This document shows positions 45,158-53,603 of a stretch of DNA of 64,000 nucleotides, piece by piece. The first letter of the stretch is position 1, and the number at the start of each line of letters is the position of its first letter. Under the pieces are notes generated by a model, which worked only from the letters and a program-made list of their open reading frames with translations, ran no database searches and was not told where the DNA came from. Made by a program: the position numbers and the translations under genes. This DNA is from Acidobacteria bacterium UBA2161 (GTDB lineage: Bacteria > Acidobacteriota > Vicinamibacteria > Vicinamibacterales > UBA823): contig DCWN01000042.1 of the NCBI GenBank assembly GCA_002328835.1, positions 129,136-193,135 of the forward strand, read 5' to 3'.

Positions 45158-47566
45158 GTGACCGTGTACCGCATCACCAAACGCGAGCAGTTCGGCCCGG
45201 CGACGTTCCTGTGGGACGTCGAGGCGCCCCGCGTGGCCGCGGCCGCCCGGCCCGGCCACTTCCTGATGGTCCGGATCGACGATGCCAGTGAGCGGATCCC
45301 GCTCACGGTCGCCGATTACGACGCGGACCGCGGCACGGTGACCGTCGTCATCCAGGCAGTCGGGAAGACGACCTGGCAGATGATGGCCCTGCCCGAGGGC
45401 GCGGAGCTCCTCGACTTCGTCGGACCGCTCGGCGTCCCCAGCCAGATCGAACGACCCGGCAAGGTCATCGTGGTCGGCGGGGGCCTCGGGGTCGCGCCGA
45501 TCTTCCCGCAGCTGCGCGCGTTCAAGCAGAGCGGTGCGTACACCATCTCGATCATCGGGTTCCGCAACCGCGATCTGATGTTCTGGGAGGACCGCTTCCG
45601 AGAGTTCAGCGACGAGTTCCACGTGACGACGGACGACGGCTCGTACGGACTGCAAGGCAGGGTGACCGATGCCCTCGAACAGGTCCTCGACGCTCACAAG
45701 GACGTCGACGAACTGGTGGCCATCGGGCCGCTGGTGATGATGCGCGCCTGCGCCGAGGCGACGCGGCCGCGCGGGATCCGCACGATCGTCAGCCTGAACT
45801 CGATCATGGTGGACGGCACCGGGATGTGCGGCTCGTGCCGGGTGACGGCCGACGGGCAGATGCGCTTCGCCTGCGTGGACGGGCCCGACTTCGACGGCCA
45901 CCGAGTGAACTTCGAAGAGTTGATGCTGCGGCAGAAGCGCTTCGAGCGCGAGGAGAAGGAGGCAATGGAGCGCTACGAGCGCGAGACGCAAGCGGTCGCT
46001 TCACTCCCCGGCTCGTTGGCTGCCGCGATCTCCGCCACCGCCCTCAGTGCCCTGGCCCGGGCTCCGGCAATGGGGCTCGACCCAGCGCCCGAGCCCAGCC
46101 CGCCCCTGCCCGACGCCCCCAGGCGCATCAAGACGGTCCGCACGATCGCCCCGACGCAGGCGCCGATGCCGGAGCAACCGGCCGAGCTGCGCGCCAGGAA
46201 CTTCGAGGAGGTCAACCTCGGCTACGAGCTGGAGGGCGCCGTGGGCGAGGCCGACCGCTGCCTCGGCTGCAAGAAGCCACGCTGCGTCCCGGGCTGCCCG
46301 GTCGGCATCGACATCCCCGGCTTCGTCATCGCCGTGGCCCACCGCGACCTCCGGAAGGCCTACCGGATCCTCAAGAACGCGAACGCGCTGCCGGCGGTGT
46401 GCGGCCGGGTCTGCCCCCAGGAGAGCCAGTGCGAGGCGAATTGCATCGTCGGCAAGAAGCTCGAGCCGGTGGGTATCGGCCGCCTGGAGCGCTACGTCGC
46501 CGATTTCGCCGCGGACCGCGGCTGGGACGTGGAGCCCGCGGTGCCGAAGGTCGGCAAGAAGGTCGCCATCGTCGGCTCCGGTCCGGCCGGGCTCGCCTGC
46601 GCCGGTGACCTGATCAAGCACGGTCTGGACGTCACGGTCTTCGAGGCGCTCCACGTCGCCGGCGGCGTCCTCAAGTACGGCATCCCCGAGTTTCGGCTGC
46701 CGGACCAGATCATCGATCGGGAGGTGGAGGCCCTCCGGCAGCAGGGGGTGCGGTTCGAGCTCGACACCGTCATCGGGAAACTGTTTTCGATCCCCCAGAT
46801 GCTGGGCGAGATGGGCTACGCCGCGGTCTTCATCGGGACGGGGGCCGGCTCGCCCCGGTTCATGAACATCCCCGGCGAGGCGTTCAACGGGGTCTTCTCG
46901 GCCAACGAGTTCCTGACGCGGGTCAACCTGATGCGCGGCTACAAGCAGCCGCTGTACGACACGCCGGTGGGGATGGGCCGCCGGGTGGCAATCATCGGCG
47001 CCGGCAACACCGCCATGGACTCGGCGCGGGTCGCCCTGCGGATCGGCGCGGAAGAGGTGACGATCGTCTACCGCCGGAGCGAGCGGGAGTCGCCGGCCCG
47101 GGTCGAGGAGCTGCACCACGCCAAGGACGAGGGCGTGAAGTTCCGCTGGCTGACGAACCCGGTGCGCGTCCTCGGCAACGACGCCGGGTGGGCCGTGGGG
47201 ATGGAGTGCGTGGAGATGGAGCTGGGCGAGCCGGACGATTCGGGCCGGCACCGGCCGATCCCGGTCGAAGGAACCGAACAGATCCTGGACGTCGACACGG
47301 TGATCTGCGCCCTGGGGACCACCGCCAACCCGATCATCGCCCAGACCACGCCTGGCCTGGACGTGAACCGCTGGGGCTACATCGACGCCGACGAGGAGAC
47401 CGGGGCGACGTCGCTGCCCGGAGTGTTCGCGGGCGGCGACATCGTCACCGGCGCCGCCACGGTGATCCTGGCCATGGGCGCCGGCCGCAAGGCAGCCGCC
47501 GGTATCCTCGGCTATCTCGGCGTCGAGCAGGCACCAGCCCTCGTTGCCGCCCAGGAGGCCGACTAG
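45158..47566 (+). CDS. Fused NfnA-NfnB / sulfide-dehydrogenase SudB-SudA-type NAD(P)H oxidoreductase
   Basis: An 802-residue fusion starting at GTG 45158. Residues 1-260 match ferredoxin-reductase-like NfnA/PyrK/SudB: FAD-binding barrel (FLMVRI, IPLTVADY), NAD-site VVGGGLGVAPIFPQ and Cys residues for a [2Fe-2S] cluster (C224, C227, C239). A charged helix and Pro-rich linker (260-345) lead to a GltD/NfnB half: two [4Fe-4S] sets (C368, C371, C376, C380 and C415, C419, C425, C429) and two Rossmann units (VAIVGSGPAGLACAGDL; VAIIGAGNTAMDSARVAL). Such enzymes move electrons between NADH, NADPH and ferredoxin, or reduce polysulfide. It leads an operon with rubrerythrin and a HEAT protein. Confidence 0.88.
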   Translation: MTVYRITKREQFGPATFLWDVEAPRVAAAARPGHFLMVRIDDASERIPLTVADYDADRGTVTVVIQAVGKTTWQMMALPEGAELLDFVGPLGVPSQIERPGKVIVVGGGLGVAPIFPQLRAFKQSGAYTISIIGFRNRDLMFWEDRFREFSDEFHVTTDDGSYGLQGRVTDALEQVLDAHKDVDELVAIGPLVMMRACAEATRPRGIRTIVSLNSIMVDGTGMCGSCRVTADGQMRFACVDGPDFDGHRVNFEELMLRQKRFEREEKEAMERYERETQAVASLPGSLAAAISATALSALARAPAMGLDPAPEPSPPLPDAPRRIKTVRTIAPTQAPMPEQPAELRARNFEEVNLGYELEGAVGEADRCLGCKKPRCVPGCPVGIDIPGFVIAVAHRDLRKAYRILKNANALPAVCGRVCPQESQCEANCIVGKKLEPVGIGRLERYVADFAADRGWDVEPAVPKVGKKVAIVGSGPAGLACAGDLIKHGLDVTVFEALHVAGGVLKYGIPEFRLPDQIIDREVEALRQQGVRFELDTVIGKLFSIPQMLGEMGYAAVFIGTGAGSPRFMNIPGEAFNGVFSANEFLTRVNLMRGYKQPLYDTPVGMGRRVAIIGAGNTAMDSARVALRIGAEEVTIVYRRSERESPARVEELHHAKDEGVKFRWLTNPVRVLGNDAGWAVGMECVEMELGEPDDSGRHRPIPVEGTEQILDVDTVICALGTTANPIIAQTTPGLDVNRWGYIDADEETGATSLPGVFAGGDIVTGAATVILAMGAGRKAAAGILGYLGVEQAPALVAAQEAD

Positions 47567-47568
47567 CC

Positions 47569-48204
47569 ATGCCGTCCACCTGCCCGAAGTGCCGCCAGGT
47601 GGTGCCGGAGGACATCGTCTGCTGCGCCGGGGTAGAGTACGCCTGGAAATGCGGCACGTGTCACAAGGTCTCGACCGGGTTCGCCATTCCCTACGGCACC
47701 TGCTTCCTCTGCGGTGGCAAGCTGGAGCTCATCCAGGGACACGACTTCGAGGACCCGATGAAGATCCGGCCGATCCGGGATGCGGTGCAGTTCGAACTGA
47801 ACGCGTACCACTTCTATCGCCTCGCCCTGACCAAGGTCGAGAAACCTCTGCTCCGCGCCATCTTCGAGCAGCTCTACGAGCACGAGGTGGACCACCTGCA
47901 CACGTTGCAGGAGCGCTACCACACCCACCTCGACGACGAGGTGCTGAACCTGCGTCCGGATGCGGAGGCACTCCTCGCCGACGAGCTGTTCCGGGGAATC
48001 GACCTCGCCGACCAGCAGGGCGGCGCGCTCGCCCTGTACGACAAGGCGATCGAGATGGAGCGACAGACCCGCGACCACTTCCGGCTGCTGTCTAGCGAGC
48101 TGCCCGATGGGCCCGAGAAGGAAGTCTGCCTGGAGCTTGCGGCGGAGGAAGAGGAGCACGTCGCGCTGCTGGAGACCGAGAGGGGACAATTCGCCGATGA
48201 CTGA
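47569..48204 (+). CDS. Rubrerythrin-family diiron protein with N-terminal Cys-rich domain
   Basis: A 211-residue protein starting 2 bp after the fusion. The first 50 residues hold paired Cys (C5/C8, C28/C31, C45/C48), rubredoxin-like or zinc-binding. The four-helix bundle carries the diiron ligands: QFELNAYHFY, YEHEVDHL, EMERQTRDHF and AAEEEEHVALLE. Rubrerythrins reduce hydrogen peroxide using NAD(P)H through a flavoprotein; the preceding fused reductase is a natural electron donor. Its last 8 bases overlap the HEAT gene start. Confidence 0.85.
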   Translation: MPSTCPKCRQVVPEDIVCCAGVEYAWKCGTCHKVSTGFAIPYGTCFLCGGKLELIQGHDFEDPMKIRPIRDAVQFELNAYHFYRLALTKVEKPLLRAIFEQLYEHEVDHLHTLQERYHTHLDDEVLNLRPDAEALLADELFRGIDLADQQGGALALYDKAIEMERQTRDHFRLLSSELPDGPEKEVCLELAAEEEEHVALLETERGQFADD

Positions 48205-48994
48205 GTCGCCGACCGCCCTGCGGCGCCTGATCGACGAACTCGCCAGCGACGATCCCGCGATTCTGGGGCCCGCCGTGGAGCAGATGCGGGCCGAGCTCGG
48301 CAACCTCGAGGGCGCGGACTATCGCCGCGCCGTCGAGGCGCTGTGCAGCCTGTTCTACGCGGACGTCGCCGATCGGCCCGATCTCGAACCGTCGGCCGAC
48401 CGCGCGACCGACGTCCTCGTGGACCAGGGCGCAAAGGTGGTCTCGATCCTGCTGGCCCAGATGGAGGGCAGCGACATGAAGTCGCACTTCTACCTGGCGC
48501 GCATCCTCGGCCAGATCGGCCACGATGCGCTGCTGAAGCTGCAGGACTACCTGGCCGAGGCGGAGGATCCCTACTCGCTGTCGTTCGCCCTGTACGCCCT
48601 GGGCAAGCTGACCACTCCCGAGGTGGTGCATGCGCTGCCGGAGGTCCTGGGATGTTTGATCCATCCCGACAAGGAAGTCCGGGACTCGGCCGCCCGGACG
48701 GTCGGCAAGATCGCCGAGGCCGTGCCGCCCGAAGCGCTGAGCGTCGAGATGCGCGAACAGATGTTCGACGCGCTGCTGCGCTCGTCCCACTACCATCAGG
48801 CGCCCGTGCGGGCCAAGTCGTTCCGCAGCCTCGGGAAGATGGCGCGAGCCGGACTGCTCGATACGACGCAGACGGACAAGCTCAGGCACGCCCTGCTGGG
48901 AGCCCTCGGGGAGGGTGATTCCGAGGAGCACACCTGGGACCAGGCGTTCATCGTGCGGCGCGAGGCCAGGGACGCGCTCCGGGCGATCACGTGA
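48197..48994 (+). CDS. HEAT-repeat protein
   Basis: A 265-residue all-helical protein. The start ATG overlaps the rubrerythrin stop (ATGACTGA). Repeats such as FYLARILGQIGHDALLKLQDYL, FALYALGKLTTPEVVHALPEVL and EVRDSAARTVGKIAEAV show the HEAT/PBS-lyase pattern. No Cys cluster. HEAT proteins act as scaffolds; here it probably brings together the reductase and rubrerythrin, or a maturation partner. Cytoplasmic by sequence. Confidence 0.8.
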   Translation: MTESPTALRRLIDELASDDPAILGPAVEQMRAELGNLEGADYRRAVEALCSLFYADVADRPDLEPSADRATDVLVDQGAKVVSILLAQMEGSDMKSHFYLARILGQIGHDALLKLQDYLAEAEDPYSLSFALYALGKLTTPEVVHALPEVLGCLIHPDKEVRDSAARTVGKIAEAVPPEALSVEMREQMFDALLRSSHYHQAPVRAKSFRSLGKMARAGLLDTTQTDKLRHALLGALGEGDSEEHTWDQAFIVRREARDALRAIT

Positions 48995-49040
48995 CGTTTG
49001 CGCCATCGGCACGTTCCCTGACTCTTCAGCGGACTCCAGC

Positions 49041-50480
49041 ATGACCTCACCATTCGACGCCCTTCCCGAGCCGAAGAAGCCTGGCATGCCACGCCGGTTG
49101 CCGTACGCGGTCGCCGCGACATGGGTACTGGCCGTGCTGCCGGTGCAGGCGCACGTCAAGTGGTTCAGCGAGTTCGACTTCAACGACCGCCCGCTGACGC
49201 TCGGCGAAGCCGTCACGCCGACCTTCATCGCCCTCGCCGGCCTGAGCATGGCGACGATCGCGCTGTTCGTCTACCTCGATCGCCATCTGGCGAGCACCGT
49301 CTGGTATCTGCGGGTGAGCGAATGGCTCGAAGCCCGCCGCGGCCAGAGCGTGCTGGTCATGCGCATCGGCCTGGGCGCCACGCTGCTGCTCTCGTGGCAG
49401 GCGGGAACGCTATTCGTGCCGGAGGGCACGGTCAGCGAATCGGTCGGGTGGTTCCAGTTTCTCGTCGCCTTCCTGTTGCTCTTCGACACCGCGGTTCCGC
49501 TGGCAGGCATCGGAGTCATGGTCCTGTTCGTGCTGGGCCTGAGCCTCTACGGCGCCTTCCACATGCTGGACTACACCTTCTTCATCGGTGTCGGCTACTA
49601 CCTCGCCGTCAGCCGCTCGACCACACCGGCGCTCCGAGGCTCGGGCGTGCCCGCGCTCTATACGACGCTCGGGTTCTCTCTCTGCTGGGCCGCCCTGGAG
49701 AAGATCGTCTATCCACAGTGGAGCAGCTACTTGCTCGACGTGCACCCGCAGTTGACGCTCGGGTTCGAGCCGAGTTTCTTCCTCATCGGCGCGACCTTCG
49801 TCGAGATGAGCCTCGGCTACCTGCTGATCATCTGTCTCCTGCAGCGCCCGCTGGCGTTGCTCATCACGCTCGTCTTCTTCTTGACGACGATGGTCTTCGG
49901 CAAGACCGAGGTCATCGGACACACGATCATCCATGCGGCCCTGCTCGTGTTCTTGCTCGAAGGGCCCGGCGAGCGCTACGGCGCCCCGATTTCGTTCCTC
50001 GAACGGATCCACCTGCGAACCACGTTCGCGGCCGTGAGCTTCGCCTTCCTGCTCGCGGTCTTGATGGTTCCCTACGTCTACATCACCCAGCGCACCTACC
50101 TGGCCAACCAGTCCGCGGCTGGCACGGTCGCATCCGGCGAGCCTCGGGTCTTCTTCCTGGAGCCCAGGGACGGCGCGATCGTCAGCAGTCCCGTCACGTT
50201 TCGATTCGGAGCCGAGAACTTCAGGATCGAAGCGGTGGCGCACCGTCAGGGCCGCGACGGCGCCGGGCACTACCAACTAGGGGTCGACGCGGAGTGTCTC
50301 CCGCCGGGCGTGATCGTCCCGGACGGTCAGCCCTGGATCCATTTCCCTGACGCGACCTCCGAGATTGTCGTGCAACTCGAACCGGGCCCCCATCGCTTCT
50401 GCCGCCAGCCCGGCGACAGCGAGCATCGCACCCTGCCAGGAGATGGCTTGGCGGCGGCGATTCGGATCACCGTGAGGTGA
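49041..50480 (+). CDS. Multispanning membrane protein fused to a C-terminal DUF4399 domain
   Basis: A 479-residue protein. About ten transmembrane helices fill residues 25-375, with AHVKWFSEFD near the start and a DoxX-like middle. Residues 380-479 form a periplasmic DUF4399 domain (VFFLEPRDGAIVSSPVTFRFG, then LPPGVIVPDGQPWIHFPDATSEIVVQLEPGPHRF). DUF4399 is normally a separate secreted protein. It starts 46 bp after the HEAT gene, so it may be part of that operon, and is convergent with the SoxCD-like pair. Confidence 0.75.
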   Translation: MTSPFDALPEPKKPGMPRRLPYAVAATWVLAVLPVQAHVKWFSEFDFNDRPLTLGEAVTPTFIALAGLSMATIALFVYLDRHLASTVWYLRVSEWLEARRGQSVLVMRIGLGATLLLSWQAGTLFVPEGTVSESVGWFQFLVAFLLLFDTAVPLAGIGVMVLFVLGLSLYGAFHMLDYTFFIGVGYYLAVSRSTTPALRGSGVPALYTTLGFSLCWAALEKIVYPQWSSYLLDVHPQLTLGFEPSFFLIGATFVEMSLGYLLIICLLQRPLALLITLVFFLTTMVFGKTEVIGHTIIHAALLVFLLEGPGERYGAPISFLERIHLRTTFAAVSFAFLLAVLMVPYVYITQRTYLANQSAAGTVASGEPRVFFLEPRDGAIVSSPVTFRFGAENFRIEAVAHRQGRDGAGHYQLGVDAECLPPGVIVPDGQPWIHFPDATSEIVVQLEPGPHRFCRQPGDSEHRTLPGDGLAAAIRITVR

Positions 50481-50552
50481 TCGCGCGCGACTCGGGTCGC
50501 GAGACGGGCCGGGTCGCGGCCCTGTCTCACGCTCTCGCCGGCGCCCGTAGCT

Positions 50553-51116
50553 CTAGTAGGGATAGCCCTGAAGCCTCGGCATCCCGGGCTTCCAGTCCGG
50601 GAGCTCAGCCCACGTCTCGCGGTTCGGCATCTCGATCTGCGGCAGACTCTCGGCATCGAGGACCTGGTCCTCCGCGATGACGTCGTTGATGTAGAGCAGA
50701 TAGGCGGTCAGCGCGTAGACCTCATCGGCCGTGAGCGTTCCCTCTCTATTGAGCGGCATTCCGCGATTGATGTAGTCCCAGACCACGGTCGCGTACGGCG
50801 CGCGGATCGGGAGCACTCGCCCCCATGCCCAGGGATCGGCCGCTGACCCGCTCTCACGCTTCACCAGCCGGTCGGCGCGGCCCCCTTCCCCTTCGGGCCC
50901 GTGGCAGGTGCCGCACCGTTTCCGCTGGTAGACCAGCGCGCCTTCCTCGGGGGTTCCCCTCCCCGGTGGCAACTCGTCACCCGCCGGACTGATGGAGATG
51001 TCCCAGGCACGGATTTCCTCTGCGGTCGGCGTCCGTCCGAGACCATACGTGGGCGACTGCGCCAGCGCGGAGCCCGCGACGAGCATCAGCAGCGGAAGAA
51101 GGCTAAGCGATCGCAT
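50553..51116 (-). CDS. SoxD/SorB-like monoheme cytochrome c
   Basis: A 187-residue protein with a Sec signal (LSLLPLLMLVAGSALAQ). The segment TAEEIRAWDISISPAGDELPPGRGTPEEGALVY precedes the heme site C68/C71/H72 (CGTCH), as in SoxD. Full SoxD has two heme domains; only one is present. Its ATG (51116) lies inside the end of the molybdenum subunit gene (14 bp overlap), so the two form an enzyme pair. Confidence 0.87.
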   Translation of the reverse strand: MRSLSLLPLLMLVAGSALAQSPTYGLGRTPTAEEIRAWDISISPAGDELPPGRGTPEEGALVYQRKRCGTCHGPEGEGGRADRLVKRESGSAADPWAWGRVLPIRAPYATVVWDYINRGMPLNREGTLTADEVYALTAYLLYINDVIAEDQVLDAESLPQIEMPNRETWAELPDWKPGMPRLQGYPY

Positions 51117-52359
51117 TGTGCACACTCCCATCGCTCGCGACCCGCCACGGCTGAATCGAGTTGTCGCGGCCTGGCACCCTGAATGACGGGCCCAGCGGCA
51201 CCTCGAAAAACTCAGCGACCTGGGCTCGCGACGGCTGCACCTGGCCCAGTTCGTCCGTGCAGCGCGACTGTAGCTCGGTTGCCTGCCCATTCCAGTTCCA
51301 TGAGAAACCGAATCGGGCGTGCGCCATCCGATCCGCCGTCCCCTTGATTTCGGCATCCGACCAGCTTTGGCCGCCGTCGGTGGAGACCTCCACCCTGCGA
51401 ATGGCGCCCCCACCCGACCAGGCCAGGCCGCTGATCTCGTAGAATCCGCGGCCGGGCAGCTCCTGTCCGCCGGACGGATACGTGATGACCGACTTCGGGC
51501 CGATCTGGTACCCCAGCGCCGCGGCATCCGGGTCCTGCGTGAGATGGCCGTAGTCGTTGTAGGTCATGTAATACCGGTCAACCACCTTGATGCGCCTCAG
51601 GTACTTGGTGTGGAAGATCCCTTCGAAGCCGGGAACCATCAGCCGCAGCGGAAACCCCTGCTGGGCACGCAGGTCCTCGCCGTTCATGCCGTAGGCCACC
51701 AGGCAATCCTCCATCGCCTTCGCCATCGGAATGCTCGACGATCCCTTCACTTCCTCCGTCCCTTCACAGACGATCCAGGGTGCGCCGTCTTGCACGCCGG
51801 CCTCCTCGAGCAGGACGGACAGGGGCACGCCGGTCCATTCGGCGCAGCTGGTCATGCCATGCGTCTCCTGCGCGGTCCGACGATCGGACCTCGAGCTGTT
51901 CCCCGCGCACTCGATGAAATGTGTGCGAGTGACCGACGGGAGACGCTTCAAGTCCTCCATGGTGAACGTCAGCGGACGGTCCACCATGCCGTGGATCATG
52001 AGACGGTGTTCCTGGGGATCGATGTCGGGCATGAAGGAGCCACGCGTCGTCCCCACGAAGTGGAGCGAGGATGGCGTAATCACCCCCACCGAGTCCTGAA
52101 GCGGAGTCGCCACATGAAACACGAGCCCGAACCCATCGGGCGACGGCCTGCCGCCGGGCGGATGCTGTATGCGGACCGAGGTGACGAAGCGGGAGCGCTC
52201 CCCATAGGCGATCAGCTCGTCAGTGCCCTTGATGTAGCCAAGCGGCCCGGACCCTAGGGTCTGGCCGAGCGCGGGTTCTACCGCCCCCATGGTCAAACCG
52301 CCGGCCAACGCGGCTCCGCCTTTCAGGAATCCCCTTCGACCAGGTCGTGTGGAACCCAT
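51103..52359 (-). CDS. SoxC-like molybdopterin sulfite/sulfane dehydrogenase subunit
   Basis: A 418-residue protein with a Tat signal (GRRGFLKGGAALAGG at 8-22) needed for a folded molybdenum enzyme. The molybdenum Cys is Cys151 in FIECAGNSS. The block AYGMNGEDLRAQQGFPLRLMVPGFEG and the following KYLRRIKVVDRYY are SoxC-like. The C-terminal third (residues about 310-418) is the Ig-like dimerisation domain. It oxidises sulfite or protein-bound sulfane to sulfate and passes electrons to the cytochrome next to it. GGAGAG precedes the ATG at 52359. No other sox genes are in view. Confidence 0.87.
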   Translation of the reverse strand: MGSTRPGRRGFLKGGAALAGGLTMGAVEPALGQTLGSGPLGYIKGTDELIAYGERSRFVTSVRIQHPPGGRPSPDGFGLVFHVATPLQDSVGVITPSSLHFVGTTRGSFMPDIDPQEHRLMIHGMVDRPLTFTMEDLKRLPSVTRTHFIECAGNSSRSDRRTAQETHGMTSCAEWTGVPLSVLLEEAGVQDGAPWIVCEGTEEVKGSSSIPMAKAMEDCLVAYGMNGEDLRAQQGFPLRLMVPGFEGIFHTKYLRRIKVVDRYYMTYNDYGHLTQDPDAAALGYQIGPKSVITYPSGGQELPGRGFYEISGLAWSGGGAIRRVEVSTDGGQSWSDAEIKGTADRMAHARFGFSWNWNGQATELQSRCTDELGQVQPSRAQVAEFFEVPLGPSFRVPGRDNSIQPWRVASDGSVHNAIA

Positions 52360-52447
52360 GGGTCTCTCCTTCGCAGACGAGGTTGTCCGCAGATCATCTT
52401 CTCGGTGGACGAAAGTATACGCCACTGAGCCCGGCGACGAAGAGTGC

Positions 52448-52490
52448 TTGACTTCACTCCAGACGTCGACAATACTTTGCATTGTAAAGT
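52448..52490 (+). promoter_or_regulatory. Promoter with palindromic operator for the membrane protein/regulator pair
   Basis: TTGACT (52448-52453), 17-bp spacer, AATACT (52471-52476). Overlapping the -10 is a 17-bp palindrome at 52474-52490 of form ACTTTxCAxTGxAAAGT, broken only at the three x positions. Position over the promoter suggests repression, probably by the winged-helix protein at 53127-53534. Confidence 0.65.
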
Positions 52491-52525
52491 TCGCCGAAGG
52501 GCCCAGCCGGCTGAGGTCGCTCCGT

Positions 52526-53149
52526 ATGCAGCTCGACGAGGCGTTGCGCCAGATTTCGGATATTCGCCAGCAGATGGCGCGAAGCGAACTGTTTCGCGGC
52601 TATCGATCGGTGACTGTCGGTTTTTCTGGCGCCGCCGGCCTCCTAGCGGCCGCATTTCAACCGCAGTGGGTCGCCTCGCCCGAGAACGATCTGGGGCGCT
52701 ACCTCGGCCTCTGGCTGACTGTCGCCGCTGCGAGCCTGGCGGTGGGCGGAACCGAGATGTACTGGCGGGCGCGTGGCGCCGGGGCCGGGTTGGCCCGCCA
52801 ACGGACACTCCTGGCGGTCAACCAGTTCCTGCCCTGTGTCGTGGTAGGCGCCCTGCTCACGCTGGCCATCTATCGCAGCGCGCCGCACGTCGCCTGGATG
52901 CTGCCGGGGTTGTGGTCGCTGCTCTACGGCCTTGGCGTGTTCGCCTCGTACCGGCTGCTGCCCCGGCAGGTGTTCTGGGTCGGATCGTATTACGTGGTGT
53001 GTGGCTGCGCCTGCCTCCTCTGGGGACAGGGTGACAACGCATTCTCACCCTGGCTGATGGGAGTCAGCTTCGGCGGTGGCCAGTTGCTGAGCGCGGCGAT
53101 TCTGTACTGGACCCTGGAAAGGACCGATGCCTCGTCACGGACAGACTGA
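52526..53149 (+). CDS. Six-helix membrane protein paired with a winged-helix regulator
   Basis: A 207-residue protein with a short cytoplasmic helix (LDEALRQISDIRQQM) and about six transmembrane segments, among them YLGLWLTVAAASLAVGG and FLPCVVVGALLTLAIY. The combination of a membrane protein of this size with a small winged-helix gene overlapping its 3' end is a recurrent bacterial pair. No function is known to me. The two genes overlap by 23 bp and share the operator at 52474-52490. Confidence 0.75.
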   Translation: MQLDEALRQISDIRQQMARSELFRGYRSVTVGFSGAAGLLAAAFQPQWVASPENDLGRYLGLWLTVAAASLAVGGTEMYWRARGAGAGLARQRTLLAVNQFLPCVVVGALLTLAIYRSAPHVAWMLPGLWSLLYGLGVFASYRLLPRQVFWVGSYYVVCGCACLLWGQGDNAFSPWLMGVSFGGGQLLSAAILYWTLERTDASSRTD

Positions 53150-53534
53150 GAATGCCAAGCCTGCTGTCGCCGGCACGGGCCGTTTCTCCTACGAGGGCCT
53201 CGACCGCGTCATGCACGAGAAGGCCCGCTTGGGCATTCTGGCCTCGCTCGCGGCCAATCTCGGCGGCCTGCTGTTCAACGACTTGAAGCAGCTCTGTTCG
53301 CTGACCGATGGGAATCTCAGCCGGCACCTGACCGTCCTGAGCGAAGCCAGACTGGTCGAGACCTGGAAGGGCACGACGGGGCCACGGCCCCAGACGATGT
53401 ATCGCCTGACGGCCCGTGGCCGGCACCGGTTCGCCGACTACATCGGTGTCCTGGAGAAGGTTGTCGCCGATGCCCAGGCGGAGGTGCAGCCCGACGCCGG
53501 TCCGCAGTTGTCAAAGGGGTGGTCGCCAGCGTGA
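53127..53534 (+). CDS. Winged-helix transcriptional regulator (HTH_34 / MarR-ArsR-like)
   Basis: A 135-residue protein starting inside the membrane protein gene. Core: LDRVMHEKARLGILASLAANLGGLLFNDLKQLCSLTDGNLSRHLTVL (helix-turn-helix with GNLSRHL as recognition helix) then AGLVE-like SEARLVETWKGTTGPRPQTMYRLTARGR (wing). It is the likely binder of the palindrome upstream of the operon. No metal or cofactor site is visible, so the signal may be sensed through the membrane partner. Confidence 0.87.
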   Translation: MPRHGQTENAKPAVAGTGRFSYEGLDRVMHEKARLGILASLAANLGGLLFNDLKQLCSLTDGNLSRHLTVLSEARLVETWKGTTGPRPQTMYRLTARGRHRFADYIGVLEKVVADAQAEVQPDAGPQLSKGWSPA

Positions 53535-53560
53535 AGGCACGCCCCTTTTTTTTGGGGCCC

Positions 53561-53577
53561 ACTTTGCGATGCAACGA
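53561..53577 (+). promoter_or_regulatory. Second, degenerate copy of the operator, before the IspH-like gene
   Basis: ACTTTGCGATGCAACGA agrees with ACTTTxCAxTGxAAAGT at 11 of 14 fixed positions. It lies 27 nt before the IspH-like ATG and after a GCCCC-T8-GGGGC hairpin at 53541-53558. Confidence 0.45.
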
Positions 53578-53603
53578 TTGATGACAAGAGAGGCTGCAGG
53601 CCG

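Noticed and set aside
53541..53558. GCCCC-T8-GGGGC as a terminator after the regulator
   Set aside because: The T-run forms the loop, not the tail, so it does not fit an intrinsic terminator.
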